Below, in pieces: positions 44,125 to 55,419 of a stretch of 64,000 nucleotides of DNA (its first letter is position 1; every line of letters begins with the position of its first letter). Origin of the DNA: Favolaschia claudopus (lineage: Eukaryota; Basidiomycota; Agaricomycetes; Agaricales; Mycenaceae); contig JAWWNJ010000037.1 of the NCBI GenBank assembly GCA_037176885.1, forward strand, positions 992,001-1,056,000. Reading direction: 5' to 3'. Under the pieces are notes generated by a model. That model saw only the letters and a list, made by a program, of their open reading frames with translations. It was not told the origin of the DNA and made no database searches. Both the position numbers and the translations under genes were made by a program.

Positions 44125-46048
44125 AGTGCACAGTGAGACGGGTTGAGTGAGAGACACGCTGAGACGCGTCGCCGTTGGCAATGGAGGCCGATGAAGGAGA
44201 GAAAGGAAAAGCAGGAAACGCGATCAGCACAGGAAGCAATTGATTGAAGTCGTGAGAGACATTACAGCACGCATCAGCATGTGACAGCTTGAGCAGCCAA
44301 TCAAGTTATCTCTTTGTCTAACTTGTCTTGTTAGCAGGGGATACAGCACCCGTCCTTTGTATAATAGACTATACTTAACTATTGTTGGGAACAATCCAAA
44401 TCAGATGGCTCCGCATCTGATTCTTGCTTTTGATCATCAACTTCTGGAATTGACCCGGTGTGACATCTGTGACCCTTTTGCTTTCCACCATGTGCTGCAT
44501 TGTGCAAGCCTGAGTCACTTTCAGGCGGGCTCACGTCTCCTTGATCAACAAATCTTGGCAAAATCTTGGTGTTATTTCCTTTCTATTCCCAGTCTCGACT
44601 CTCTTGAACTCAGCTTGCATTGGATCATCGCTACTGAGCGTAAAGAACATGGTGACACCCTGATTTTAGCATTCTATGGCTCCTGAACGGATACAAGTGT
44701 GGTTTCGAGCTCCAATTCTTTTTTTCGCTGTGACGCACTGTTCTTAGTCTGTTCTGAATATGTTTCGAAATTACGGCAGGGGTTTCTCAAGAAACCGGGT
44801 TTCCCAGCAGATTAATCCCGGTAGCATGGCAACACCTCCTCCATCCTGGACAGCGGGCTGCTTTCTTTGTATATCTCAACTCCATTCGGTGCTTTTTCGC
44901 TCCCTCGTGCGACGTGAAGGGCTTGAGGCGACTTTTTTCCCTCGAGCATTTAGCCTTCCTCCGTTGTTTCAAATGGGGTGAGTCATTTTCTGCGTGTACC
45001 GTGCTTACATATTAGCACTGAGGAGAGAATCTGTTCATCCCGCGCTTGAAAGGCGAAGGTGCGGAGGGCACTGTTGCGCCGCGTACCATCCATCGAACGA
45101 CGAGTCCATGGTGCATTCTGTTTTGCTATAAACCCTGGAGCATCTGACACGCGAGAGATCTGGAATCAATGGCTGGCTGCGCGCAAACGTCATGGTGAGC
45201 CCCTCTTGCTTCAGTCTCATACTGTGTAGTAATGACTCGAGCTTTTTCCTCAGTTGATTGCAAAATTGAACTCCAACCTTCATATAACCACCATTCAAAA
45301 GACTCCAACCGGCGTCGAGAACACCGATGTCGTTTGGCAACGCCCAGATCTGGGGCGATTTCTACCCCATGTCTGTTGTGAGATACGAAGATGAGACCGG
45401 CGCGGTGAGTGATTGTTATAATAGCGCTGAACTGAAGTTCGATCTTGCCGTATCTGGCCATTATGAACACCGATTTTCAATGACAAACTGACGAATTCGG
45501 TACTGTGCTTCGTCTACTCGCATCCCAAATTGACAAACGAAGTCATCCAAATGCACGACGGGGCTCAGCTTTGTCGTGCTTCCCTTTTCTTCCGGCCACT
45601 GTCTCAGACTCTGCACTTCCGTTCAAAGTGGGCTTGATTTCAAAACTTCACAGAAATTATCTACTGATATGTAGTGAGACCGGTGACAGAGTAGTCCCGG
45701 GATCTAGACCTGACCCATCGTCTAATCTTTGTTTCGCACCACTCCAGGCACTGACTGTACCGATCCTGCAATTCAATGCGACAACAGTAACAACGAATCC
45801 CTCGATGTCGGTTGCCCAAGTGGCTCTGCCTCACCAAACTCCGACCCTGCCGTGTCATGATCACTGGTGGGACGAAATGATAGCTCGTCTCGGAGTCATC
45901 CGCGCTCCGGCTTGATATATAATGGCTAGGGCGGCAGTCATTGAGCGGCGCGATTGGGATCTCCGTCAGTGACGGTTCTTAACCAATGCGCAAACATATC
46001 ATTTTAAGCTGCCATTTGCTATGATTCCATCCCAGCCTTAAACATCTA
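44125..46048. other. intergenic with possible exon fragments
   Basis: Two stretches look exon-like because a reasonable frame ends at a good donor: about 44827-44980 (before GTGAGTCATT) and about 45130-45190 followed by 45250-45380 (joined by a GTGAGC...CAG intron, giving GINGWLRANV then LIAKLNSNLH). They could not be joined into a full gene and no family was recognised. Confidence 0.25.
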
Positions 46049-47646
46049 CACTGACTCGGAAATAATATCGGATCACCGGGTTCTAAAACTTTGGGCGGTT
46101 ACTGAGGCTGGAGTGTGAGAGGAGTTTCTAAAGTAGATAGTGTATGAAGTACCTTACCATGTACCCTTTCTACACATATAAGCTTGAGGTCCAATTCGGC
46201 GGTGTTGTGGCAAGAGAGTGTGATCATCGCGCACACGTGATCCAATTGTTTTTCCCTGTTTGACAGCTGTCACATTGTTTAATCCGAACCACCACAACGA
46301 CGCTCTAAACTCTGCTTTCTCTGCATACAACTCATTCTCTACATCATGTGCGACACCTCTGCCACGAAGAAATCAGCTATTGTCGCGCTGAAGGAGGCTG
46401 GCTGGTCGAATCGGGACGTGGCAGAAAAGGAAAATGTTGCGCCCTCTACCGTCTCCAGAATCAATGCCCGCTACGGACCAACCCACAATTTTGACGCGAA
46501 AACTCCCAGGCAAGGTCGCCCACATAAAATAGACGAGCGGGACATCCGTAAAGCACTCAGATTGCTGTCTTCAGGCAAAGCCAAGAATGCTTCGGACTTG
46601 CAGAGGAAATATTTCCCCCATTTGCACGTCGATACAATCCGCGCTGCCCTCAAAAAACAAGGATTGAACGCCTATGTGCGTCAATCTCGACCCTTGTTGA
46701 CACCAGCCCACCGGAGGAAGCGAAAAGAATGGGCGGAACAGCATTGTTATTGGACACCGGAGGATTGGCGGGCGGTGATATTCTCAGATGAGTCAAAATT
46801 TAATATCATTGGGTCGGATGGGCGGCAGTGGTGTTGGAGGGAGCCAGGGCAAGCAAGCGACCCCCGATATACCAAGAAGAAAGTCAAACACGGCGGCGGG
46901 AGTGTGATGGTGTGGGGGTGTATTACCCGATATGGTGTCGGACAACTTCACCGGATCGACGGAATCATTGACCGCTTCGGTTACACCGACATCCTGGCCG
47001 AAAACCTCCCGCGGACCCTCGACAAGCATGATTTGGATCGCTCGACCGTCTATTTTCAGCAGGATGGCGATTCAAAGCATCGCTCCAAGCATGCCTTGGG
47101 GTGGCTCGAGCTTGAAGGCTTCGATGTTCTTCCCTGGGCGCCAAATTCACCGGATATGAACATCATTGAGAATCTTTGGGATCATCTGGAGACCATGGTG
47201 CGCGCTAGGGACCCACTGCCGAAGAACAAGGAGGAATTATGGGCCGCTTTGAAGGAAGAGTGGGAAAAAATTGATCAGGCATATATCGACAAGTTATATG
47301 ACAGCTTGCCTACTCGGGTGCGGGATTTGTTGAAGGCAAATGGTGGGGAGACCCGTTACTAGTGGCTGGTATGTTTATTTCCACCAACGATGCCTTGAAC
47401 GAGCGTTTCTGACTTCAATTTCCTAAACCGGCCAAAACCAGATTTATGATTGGATCACCCATCATCACCAAACTGGCCATCCAGCGCCGAATTTTCAGTT
47501 TGCTTGCTCGATATTTTACATGTATATATTACACCTCATTACTATCTGTTTGCGTGCATAAAAACTCGGGAAGACTCCTACGCTCTAGCGCGCGAGCAAC
47601 ATCTTTCTCACGAGTGACGTGATCCGATATTATTTCCGAGTCAGTG
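46049..47646 (+). mobile_element. complete Tc1/mariner element (1,598 bp)
   Basis: Perfect 28-bp terminal inverted repeats: left 46049-46076 begins CACTGACTCGGAAATAATAT and the right end 47619-47646 is its exact inverse. Both ends abut TA (46047-46048 and 47647-47648), the expected target duplication. A further inverted GTGATCCAAT motif lies inside each end (about 46239 and 47451). The single transposase ORF is intact, so the copy looks young and may be active. Confidence 0.95.
46346..47362 (+). CDS. Tc1-family DD34E transposase (338 aa)
   Basis: Single intact ORF inside the element. Residues 1-60 form a helix-turn-helix (ALKEAGWSNRDVAEKENV, TVSRINARYG), a second HTH follows to about 120, and the DDE domain carries D148 (SDESKF), D240 (FQQDG) and E275 (IIENLWD). 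The 34 residues between the last two define the DD34E (Tc1) class; a GGGSVMVWG block lies between. The enzyme binds the terminal repeats, cuts the element out and inserts it at TA. No stops or frameshifts are present. Confidence 0.95.
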   Translation: MCDTSATKKSAIVALKEAGWSNRDVAEKENVAPSTVSRINARYGPTHNFDAKTPRQGRPHKIDERDIRKALRLLSSGKAKNASDLQRKYFPHLHVDTIRAALKKQGLNAYVRQSRPLLTPAHRRKRKEWAEQHCYWTPEDWRAVIFSDESKFNIIGSDGRQWCWREPGQASDPRYTKKKVKHGGGSVMVWGCITRYGVGQLHRIDGIIDRFGYTDILAENLPRTLDKHDLDRSTVYFQQDGDSKHRSKHALGWLELEGFDVLPWAPNSPDMNIIENLWDHLETMVRARDPLPKNKEELWAALKEEWEKIDQAYIDKLYDSLPTRVRDLLKANGGETRY

Positions 47647-47767
47647 TACTTATGGCGCGAGGCAACCCAGGACTATTTCTGCTTCCGCTATATTGCGACT
47701 GCGCTCACTCTACAGTTGCTCCTCCGCATTCTTCTCCTCGTCTTCACCTCGGTCCACAGAGCAAACA

Positions 47768-48879
47768 ATGATAGACACCCAAATTGAAGAGGGTGGCTTC
47801 AGGCTCGATCAACGTCTGGGCATGAGTAGCGCCATCTCAACGAACGTTTGGCTAGCCCAAACCATTGTAGCGGTCAAAGCCCTCGCTGTAGGAGCGGAGT
47901 TCATGCCCTTTCCACATGTCCGTGGCGCCTTTGGTGGGGTGATCATGCTTCTCGAGACCGTGGATGTTAGTGATACTCCTTTCCACGTACACACTGATAG
48001 TCACCGTGCGTATATTCCAGCAAATGAAGAGAAACCGCGACGAATTGCGAGAATTATGCGCCAACGTTGTCGACATTGTTTTATTGATTCAAAAGGAGAT
48101 TTCACTACACGGGGAGCTGGTCGATGTTCGAATGACGAAACTGTGTCAGGAATTCACGTTGTGCGATTCGAAACGTCGATTGCGGAATCTTCTTTAATGA
48201 TTCATCAGATGTTTGAAAATTGTCCAACTGCACGCTGAACGCATGATCGGAGCCCACCGACGGGGTTTCAAGGGCTGGCTGAGAAATTTCCTACGAGTTG
48301 AGGATCAAACGGAGCAGTTAACGCGGTACAGAAGGCGCCTCGATCATTTGCGCAACAATTTCATCGTGCGTTCATTCTACCTACTGCAGAAGCCAACATT
48401 CAAAATCGATAGCTTGCGTTGACGATGAATACCAATTTCAACGTAGTTGATATGAGAAGAGCATGGTCTGGAGTGGCCACTATATCGAGAAAGCCATCGC
48501 TCGTTTTTTCTGAGTTTCGTCAAATTAGCTTGGGCGATATCAATTTGTTGTACGAGGTCTCACCTCGCAGTGCATCAAGAGTCAAACTTTCAATCGCACG
48601 GGTATCGGGACAAGATTCCCCGATGACCGTCGCGAAGTACCACGATAATGACCTTGAGGCAAGTCAAATGCTTTCTCTTTCCCCACCGAAGTTCGAACTG
48701 AGGCTGTATTTTTCCCCCTTGTCACAGCGATGGAGATCAGACATGACCCTGCACTCGCAGCTCAGGTGATTCTGCTCTCATAGCCAAAGACGTACCTCAC
48801 ACCATCAGAAACCCGTATTTGATGCAGCTGTTTGGCCTTTTAGCCGCTCCGAATTTTCGTGGATTAATATTTCACGACG
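47768..48879 (+). CDS. 5' part of an MLKL/HeLo-like four-helix plus kinase-like protein (6 exons seen, truncated)
   Basis: Exons 47768-47965, 48021-48157, 48209-48365, 48413-48658, 48728-48765 and 48809-48879; the start could be the ATG at 47822. Exons 1-3 encode a helical domain (WLAQTIVAVKALAVG; VIMLLETV; KRNRDELRELCANVVDIVLLI; GFKGWLRNFL) of the type seen at the N-terminus of agaricomycete MLKL-like/HeLo-related proteins. Exons 4-6 (FRQISLGDINLL, PMTVAKYHDND, LMQLFGLLAAP, GLIFHD) resemble a protein-kinase N-lobe, with a possible VAK lysine. The fourth intron starts GC (GC-AG). After 48879 the expected C-lobe is not found: the next acceptor leads straight to a stop, and a KDZ transposase follows at 49210. 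Confidence 0.55.
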
Positions 48880-49209
48880 GTAGGAATGTTATTCGTCCGC
48901 ATCTATTCCACCCCTGGTGCTAACAATTAGTCTAATGGCTTGAACGTAGCCACCGGTTACAGTTTCTATAACCACGACTGCAGCCAATATTGGCTACAGC
49001 CGTGGCTTTGAGTCTCTTACCCTTGTCTAGGCTCATGTACTTCAGTCTATTGTCGCAATACGATTTTCGAGTGTTCAGCATTGGTTCAGCATCACTGGGG
49101 GTTTCCGTGATGAGTTGTTGACCATCATGTTCCCAATCAAGTTCTGTGCAAAATCCGATTCAGAGGTTGTCCTAATTAGAACAGTTGTATGGTCAAAGTT
49201 TACGATTGC
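48880..49209. other. gene remnant and KDZ 3' flank, with an imperfect palindrome
   Basis: No coding continuation was found. Positions 48989-49010 contain an inverted repeat centred on GCCAATATTGGC (CTGCAGCC...GGCTACAG). It could be part of a KDZ terminus but no matching copy was found on the far side. Confidence 0.3.
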
Positions 49210-52200
49210 CTATTCGAGAGAAAACATTTGATCTATCGCAGAATTATCGTCCGTTACCAGCTGCCGAGCGACGGTGTTTGCCGGCACATTCCACTTCGCT
49301 CGGAAAAAATCGGCTAACCTGTCATGCCACGCCGCTTGTTTGAGGGCATACGCCTTCAAACCAGCCCTCGCTTGCAGATCCAAGTCATCCCTCAAATCCA
49401 CGTGGCCCCGCCACCAATCAGCCTGCCATCCAAGATATCGCAACACCCGCCGCATCTCCTCTCGCAGGAGCATGACCTCCTCGCACCATCTCGTCTTCCT
49501 AGCCAGTGCTCTGGACCATTCAACGCGCACCGCTGCTCGGAAAAAAAGGCACGTTAGTATATTTTGACAAGCCGGGAAGACATTTGAGTACCAACATTCA
49601 TGCATCATTGCTTCCTCCAACGCGCCTGGTGCCGTCCAAATCCACGACATTACCCGCTTTGATGTCCCAGGTGCATTTCGTGGCGCGCGCGCCCCCCGCC
49701 CCGATCCCAGCATCGCCAATTTCTTCCGCGCCGACGTGTCGCTCTCTTCTGCATCCCCATCAAGCTGGACGTCTTCGGGCCTCAGCTCCCGAAGATGTGG
49801 ATAAGCGGCATTACCCTTGAGGGCAACCAACGCCGCGCGTCCTTGGCGGTAACGACCGGCATAGGATTCGACGCGCTCACCGACTTCCTCGATGAGCGCG
49901 CGAGCCCTTGTACTTGGAACTTGCCCGGTGATGTTTGCGTTGCGAAAACTAATTAGGTGGCGCTTTGCGTGAAGGCGCGAACGCAGCGACGCGAGGGAAT
50001 TCTCGCACTGCGCGACCCTCAATTTCGACTCCATATCCGATAGCCCCGGTATGCTTCCATGATGCGGATCGCGCGCAGATCCCGAGCGCTGGACCATTTC
50101 GCTTGGCATAAACAGCTTGACCAATTCTGCCTTGGGAGGCGGGGCATCGGTATCCCGTTGTGCTTCGTGTTCCTCCAATGCGGCAGCCGCACCTGGCATA
50201 TAGATCCTTTGGAGCGTGCAGAATTTGCTTATTTTGACGAGAAGAGCATGCCGCCATTCTTGTATTTTGTTTTGACGATCGGCGGCGACCAGCGCGGTTG
50301 CTCCTTTGAGTTGTGTGAGAATTCGTCGCCTAACAGATTGTAAGTGAGGAGAGCGAAATTCAGCAAATTTGGTGGCGTACTGTGAATCCTCAATTTGAAT
50401 TCCAGCCACCAGAAACGCTGTTGCGCTTCGGCCATGCAAAAGCGCCGTTCCTGAAAGCGCCTCCTCGTCCTTGCGTACTTCCAAACGAACCTGGGTCTCC
50501 GTCGGACAATCTCCATCAAATCATGAGTTACACATCATTCTCACAAAAAAGAGGAACCGACCGCGGCGAGAAAGTGTGAAAGGATTGGGCTTTGTTGGGT
50601 CGACTTCCCATTCCTTAATAGCCTTGCGCCACTGAGTCTTGACTTCCTTTTCGACGGTTTTGCTCACATCCTTGAATGCCGCAACTTGACGATCTCGTTC
50701 CGCGATTGCAATCACGAGCTTCCGTTGCAATGCTTCACCTGGAAACTGACATGAGAATGCTTTCTCGGTTAGATACGATTAGATACAAAAGACCTTGGCC
50801 GATGTTCTTGAGAAAGTTATGGTTGTCGATTTTGGCCTCCAACGCATCGGCCCGTACTCCGACACCCGCGTCCTTCGTCGAGTAAGAGGCGGTATTCAAT
50901 ACACCCCACGTCCGTTCAACGCCTTCCCCATCAGATCTCCCAACACCTGGCCGAAAGCTGAGACTATTTTGATTCTGACAATCTTCGTTATGTGAAGCGG
51001 CGTGCCAAACAGGTAGACCGAATTGTAAGTTGATGTCCTGCAAAGGTAACTGCATTTCTGCCGGTAATAGTTTCATGCGCTCCGAAAATTTCATCTTCCA
51101 TTGGCACCCAATGTCGTAGGAGATAGTCAACCAAAGCAGACTGAATCCAGCCAAGGCCGCCATCACGATGAAGTCCATATTCGCGTACCTGATACGTAAA
51201 TAATAAATGTTTATCGAATAACGAGATAGAACATATTCGCCGACTCACCTCTCTCCCTTTTGCAGGTCTCCAAGCCCATTTGGTCGCATGCACTCATGCC
51301 TGGCACAAACACATCCACCCACTCCGGATACACGTAGACCCGTCGTGTTCCGAGTGTCTTTCTGCAAGAGCGCGGCGAAAGCAATACAAGAACTGATCTA
51401 TTCAGTGTATCAGAAGCGGTAATCCATTACCGAGAGATTGCTTACCTCAGTTTCGTTGACATAATTCTTCAGGTGTTCGCGGTAGCTATTTGGTTCAACG
51501 AAGTAACCCCAGCCGGGTCCCAGAGATGGATCATCGATTTCATTGACACGGATTCGGTTCCGTAGTCGAAAGTTGGCATCTACCGCAAGGATAAGCATAT
51601 ACAAGAATCTTCTCAAAGCCTCAGTATCGAGTCATCACATTGACCAAGCTCGAATTACTCACTGATATTTCGGATCTACTTCCCGCCAGCCTTCCGGAAG
51701 ATTCCGTCCGTCCTGTGGGCATGCCCAGCAACCAACTGCACACTGGCCCAGCGCTGTCCTTTCGACGCCACTTGGATCGTGCGCTCGGCCCGCGCGTTTC
51801 AAGCGCATCAAAAACGACCACTGACGGGAAACGCGTCCAAATTGTTTGTATCGATCCTGGGCGGGATTAGGCGGAACGTTAGTCACAATTCATTAAACCT
51901 GTCAACTTGGAAGTCTTACCGGCAACCAAGTCATACCCGAACTCGCTGTTGTATCCGTCGCGCGTTCTACTGTTGTGACGAAATCTCGAACGTTCAAATT
52001 ACCCACGACGTTGTAGAGGCGGTAGGTTTCAAGTGTTCGAAATGTCGCACATGTTCCCGGGTCAGTGACAGTTGCGGGATACCAGCGATTGCGCATCAAT
52101 TGTTCAATGTTGTCGGCTTCGTCGGACTTGGCGCATTTGCAATAGTGGATTTGGATTTCATGAACTACAGGCTCTTCAATAACGACGAGTTTTCGCTTGA

Positions 52201-52932
52201 CGGGATCAGGAAAAGGGCAAGGGAAACCTCCATGCCCCAATTGATATACGAGTCCGATTTGAGAAAGGGAGCACGGAATCCAGAAGGCCCCGTTCCACTC
52301 CTATGTAAGAATAAGCCCGATTACCGACCGATATCCAGACAAATGTGTACCTGTAGCACATGTAAAGGCGTCCGTTGATGGTTCGACAGGCAACAATTGA
52401 GGCACTGGAGGAATTCTCCACATCCGTAACACTTGAAGAGCCGGACGCGTAAGCAAAACTGAGCCTCGCAATGTACACAGCAAGGTTCTGCAGCATCATC
52501 GCCGAGCCCTTCGTGCCGTAAGATCTCTTTGAGAAATTCCCCTTTGAGCGGACGCCAAAGCGCCATTGGATCTTTCTGCAGACAATCAGTCTGGGTATTT
52601 CTGATGACAATGCAGCGCAACAAACTTACCGTACTCAGATATTCTTTACGTTTACCGAGCACTGTTCGCTCGGGCTGTGAAATCTGGACGTCATCCTCGT
52701 CAAAATTGTCGTCAGGTGTGGGGATCCACTGTGCTAGCTGATCATCGAGGTTGGCAGGGTCAATTCGTCTCTTCTTATGTGCAATATTCAGTAATTCTTC
52801 GTTCCTGTGCTGGCCGTCAAACGATAGGTAGATCCCTCGGTCGCCAGTTACTGCGAAATCAGCGCCGCCGAAATCGTCGTCGACATCGACATCGACGTTT
52901 CGATTTCGCTCGCGGAGGGGCTGTCGATACAT
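49210..52932 (-). CDS. KDZ (Kyakuja-Dileera-Zisupton) transposase, intact (1057 aa, 11 exons)
   Basis: Exons 52630-52932, 52351-52575, 51920-52300, 51663-51856, 51446-51611, 51249-51397, 50794-51188, 50545-50738, 50381-50490, 49596-50329 and 49210-49532; introns 48-63 bp, three of them multiples of three. Residues about 125-172 form a CxC2-like cysteine cluster (CCVHCEAQFC, FKCYGCGEFLQCLNCC). The KDZ core follows: LAVDANFR, GWGYFVE, GGCVCARHECMRPNGLGDL, YDIGCQWKM, LPVWHAASH and GVGRSDGEGVERTWG (about 400-580), then a long helical tail. This is the DDE-type transposase class described from basidiomycetes. No stops or frameshifts. ATG at 52932 is chosen; the open frame to 53265 may be leader. 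Confidence 0.9.
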
Positions 52933-53272
52933 GGAGAGAAATAAGAGGGCGATGGATGCGGAGAGCAGGATGGTGGGCAAGAACTGGAAGCGACGGCTTT
53001 TAAGGCGAAAATGTATCTCATCATTCCCAGCATGCACACGGAGTCTAGCTCCATGGGGAGCCAATAGTGTAAACATTTCATAGGACAAGTATTTTTGAAA
53101 TTGAGCGATAGAGACGGAGCGAGAAAAGCAGAAAAGCGAGACGAAAGCAAAGACAGAAAGAGCGGAGAGTATGTGACCGATGGTCACGCTGCCAAAAATG
53201 CTAATGTGGCTGTGTCCTCTACTCTCCATCTCGATCACACTACCGCTCGCTATCTTGTCGTGCATACAATAT

Positions 53273-53949
53273 CTATGGGCTGTCTGGTACCAAGATAACT
53301 GGCTCCTTGGGGAAAATCAAACCACTCCAGCTGTAATCTACCGCGCTCCCGTCCTCCCAATCCGGATAATCATGCGCCAGCGCTGCTTCCTCTGCATACT
53401 GGCGGAAAGGTTCACGATACATCGGTTTGACGCATTGAGGGCAAGTCCAGCGCCGTTCGAGCCAGAGTCTGATGCATACATAGCAATGGCTATGTCCACA
53501 GAGGTAGCTATCCAGTCTCATTGTTATCTGCGTCATGGATCATTGAGAAAGGACATACGAAACGGGGTGAGATTTGGCCTGAAGGCATATTCCACACTTG
53601 TGGTAGTCGAGTTTTGCGTCCTGCTCGGTGGGTCCTTCACCATTTTCCCAAAGATCTTCGTGCTTCAAAGGTTCGTCGCGTTTTTGACGCCACCCCAATA
53701 CTTCGATGACACGCGGGGTCTCGGCAAGTTCGCGACGGAGGGCTTGCGCTTCCTGGCGGAAATAGGTCGCCGCTAGAAGTGCTCTCCCGCCCATCACACT
53801 ATTTTGAACGTTGGCGCGATGTTCAGCGGCCACGCCGCGTGTGCTAGCAACTGGCAAAAGGTGGGTCAGACCAGTCTTAAGACATTTTAGCATTCCTTAC
53901 CTCGTCCGCTGCGGCGTGCAGGCAAAGGAGTTGCTGTGTTGTCCGACAT
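53273..53949 (-). CDS. RING-finger protein (191 aa, 3 exons)
   Basis: Exons 53901-53949, 53559-53850 and 53273-53507 with 50- and 51-bp introns. Only after the second intron is removed does the RING complete: CGIC (about 108) joins to CGHSHCYVC (about 122-130) and CPQC (about 140), a C3HC4-like pattern, followed by about 50 acidic residues. The upstream part is helical (FRQEAQALRRELAETPRVIEVLGWRQKR). Likely an E3 ubiquitin ligase or transposon-associated RING. It lies head-to-tail 340 bp upstream of the KDZ transposase on the same strand, so it may be part of the same mobile unit. Confidence 0.7.
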
Positions 53950-55419
53950 TGAAGGTGGGATGTTTTCTTTACCGCGCAGAATACGAGTTTTGCGGGGGGG
54001 AGTCGTCATTCAGGGTGTATCTGCCCTTGAGGCTTTTGAAATCAAATCTTAGGCGGTATCGCGACGGTGAAACTCGAGGTATCCAAGTCCTCCTTTGCTC
54101 TTTACCCCCGTTGAATGGCTCCGAAGATACCAGCGTTCTTCGCCCGCTCTCACGATGAAAATTTACATGTGCCTCCTCCTCCCTGAGATCTCGCTAACTA
54201 TGATTTGGAATTCAAGGCCAGGATTTCCGGATCTTACCGCGACCCTTTTTCCGTCCTCACGGCAAATCAGGCCATTCTACGTTCGCAAACTTCAAGCGCA
54301 AACAGTATTGACTGACCACTCTAGACCCGGAAGTTTTCCCGTCGTCATACCATCCCGGTCCAACCGCATCTGATCCTTCGGACCACATAGGTACCAACAA
54401 TAGTCGGAGCTGAAATTTGGCGAACATTTTCAGATGTTCCAGCATGAAAATGCTGCGGGTTCGGCCGAGATCTTCGCTCGCTCGGTCATTACGGACCAAA
54501 TATGTGGATCTTTAGGTTCGCGTCGCAGCATGTGATCATGAAAACAGGGCGCTCACGTTGTTTTCTTTCAAAGGAAAGTTTAGCGAACAACTACCCAACA
54601 GTATGGCTACGCCAAGCGGTCTCGCGTCCGAGCCCTTTCCTTCTTGAGTACATGTTTCTCAATCACATGGGGTGCTTATAGATCTTCAGTTTTTTTTTTC
54701 GCTCTATTATCCGTTCACTTCCGTGGGACCTTTTGATTTTAGCATCAGCCACCGTCGCAACGTCATCGTTTGGACCCGTCGATGTATAGCAGATGTTCAC
54801 TGAACTTGCTCAATGTCAAAAATGGAACAAATTTTGCGGCTTGATTCTCAAGAATATGGTGAGTGGTAGCTCTATGTTAAATATGCAAGCACTAATGTCT
54901 TCACAGATTCGTCGTTGTCAGTGGTTAATCCCCATTCGGTTCTCGTGCAAATCACCAGTAACTCTACTCCCTTCCGGATCGCTTGACGGTAATACAGTTT
55001 CGTCTAATTGACAGTACCACACGCTGAACATTTGCAACAGCTACTCGGGCAATTTCTTCCGCAACGCGGTGTCTCGCATCTCAGTCTTTCCCCGTTGGTT
55101 CTGTTCTTCAGTCAATTCTTACCGGCGTTCCACCGGAATGACTACAGCGAAATTACTATCGGCTCCTGGTAAGTTTCGCCCATTTGTATCTTTCTCTTCA
55201 TAAGAAAGTAACAAAGTTCTTTCTCCCCCTCCTCCTTCACCCCCAAAAAAATTCACAGCCTTTCAACGCATTTCAGCAAACTCTGATCATGTCTCAAGCT
55301 CAAGCATCTCGTCGCACACGCTCATCTGTTCTCTTCGTCTACGTGCGCCAGCCATTGGGTCAGCCCATCAGGGGGCAGCGCTCTTACGCGTTCGGCGACG
55401 TATTGACGTCCCGCAACAG
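53950..55419. other. intergenic; possible decayed exons
   Basis: No convincing gene. The stretch 54793-54860, joined by a 47-bp GT-AG intron to 54907-54989, and 55024-55161 read like exon fragments, but no family or complete frame emerges. An ATG-led 44-codon frame at 55290-55423 directly precedes the next gene in another frame and might be an upstream exon of it. No KDZ terminal repeat was identified here. Confidence 0.25.
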
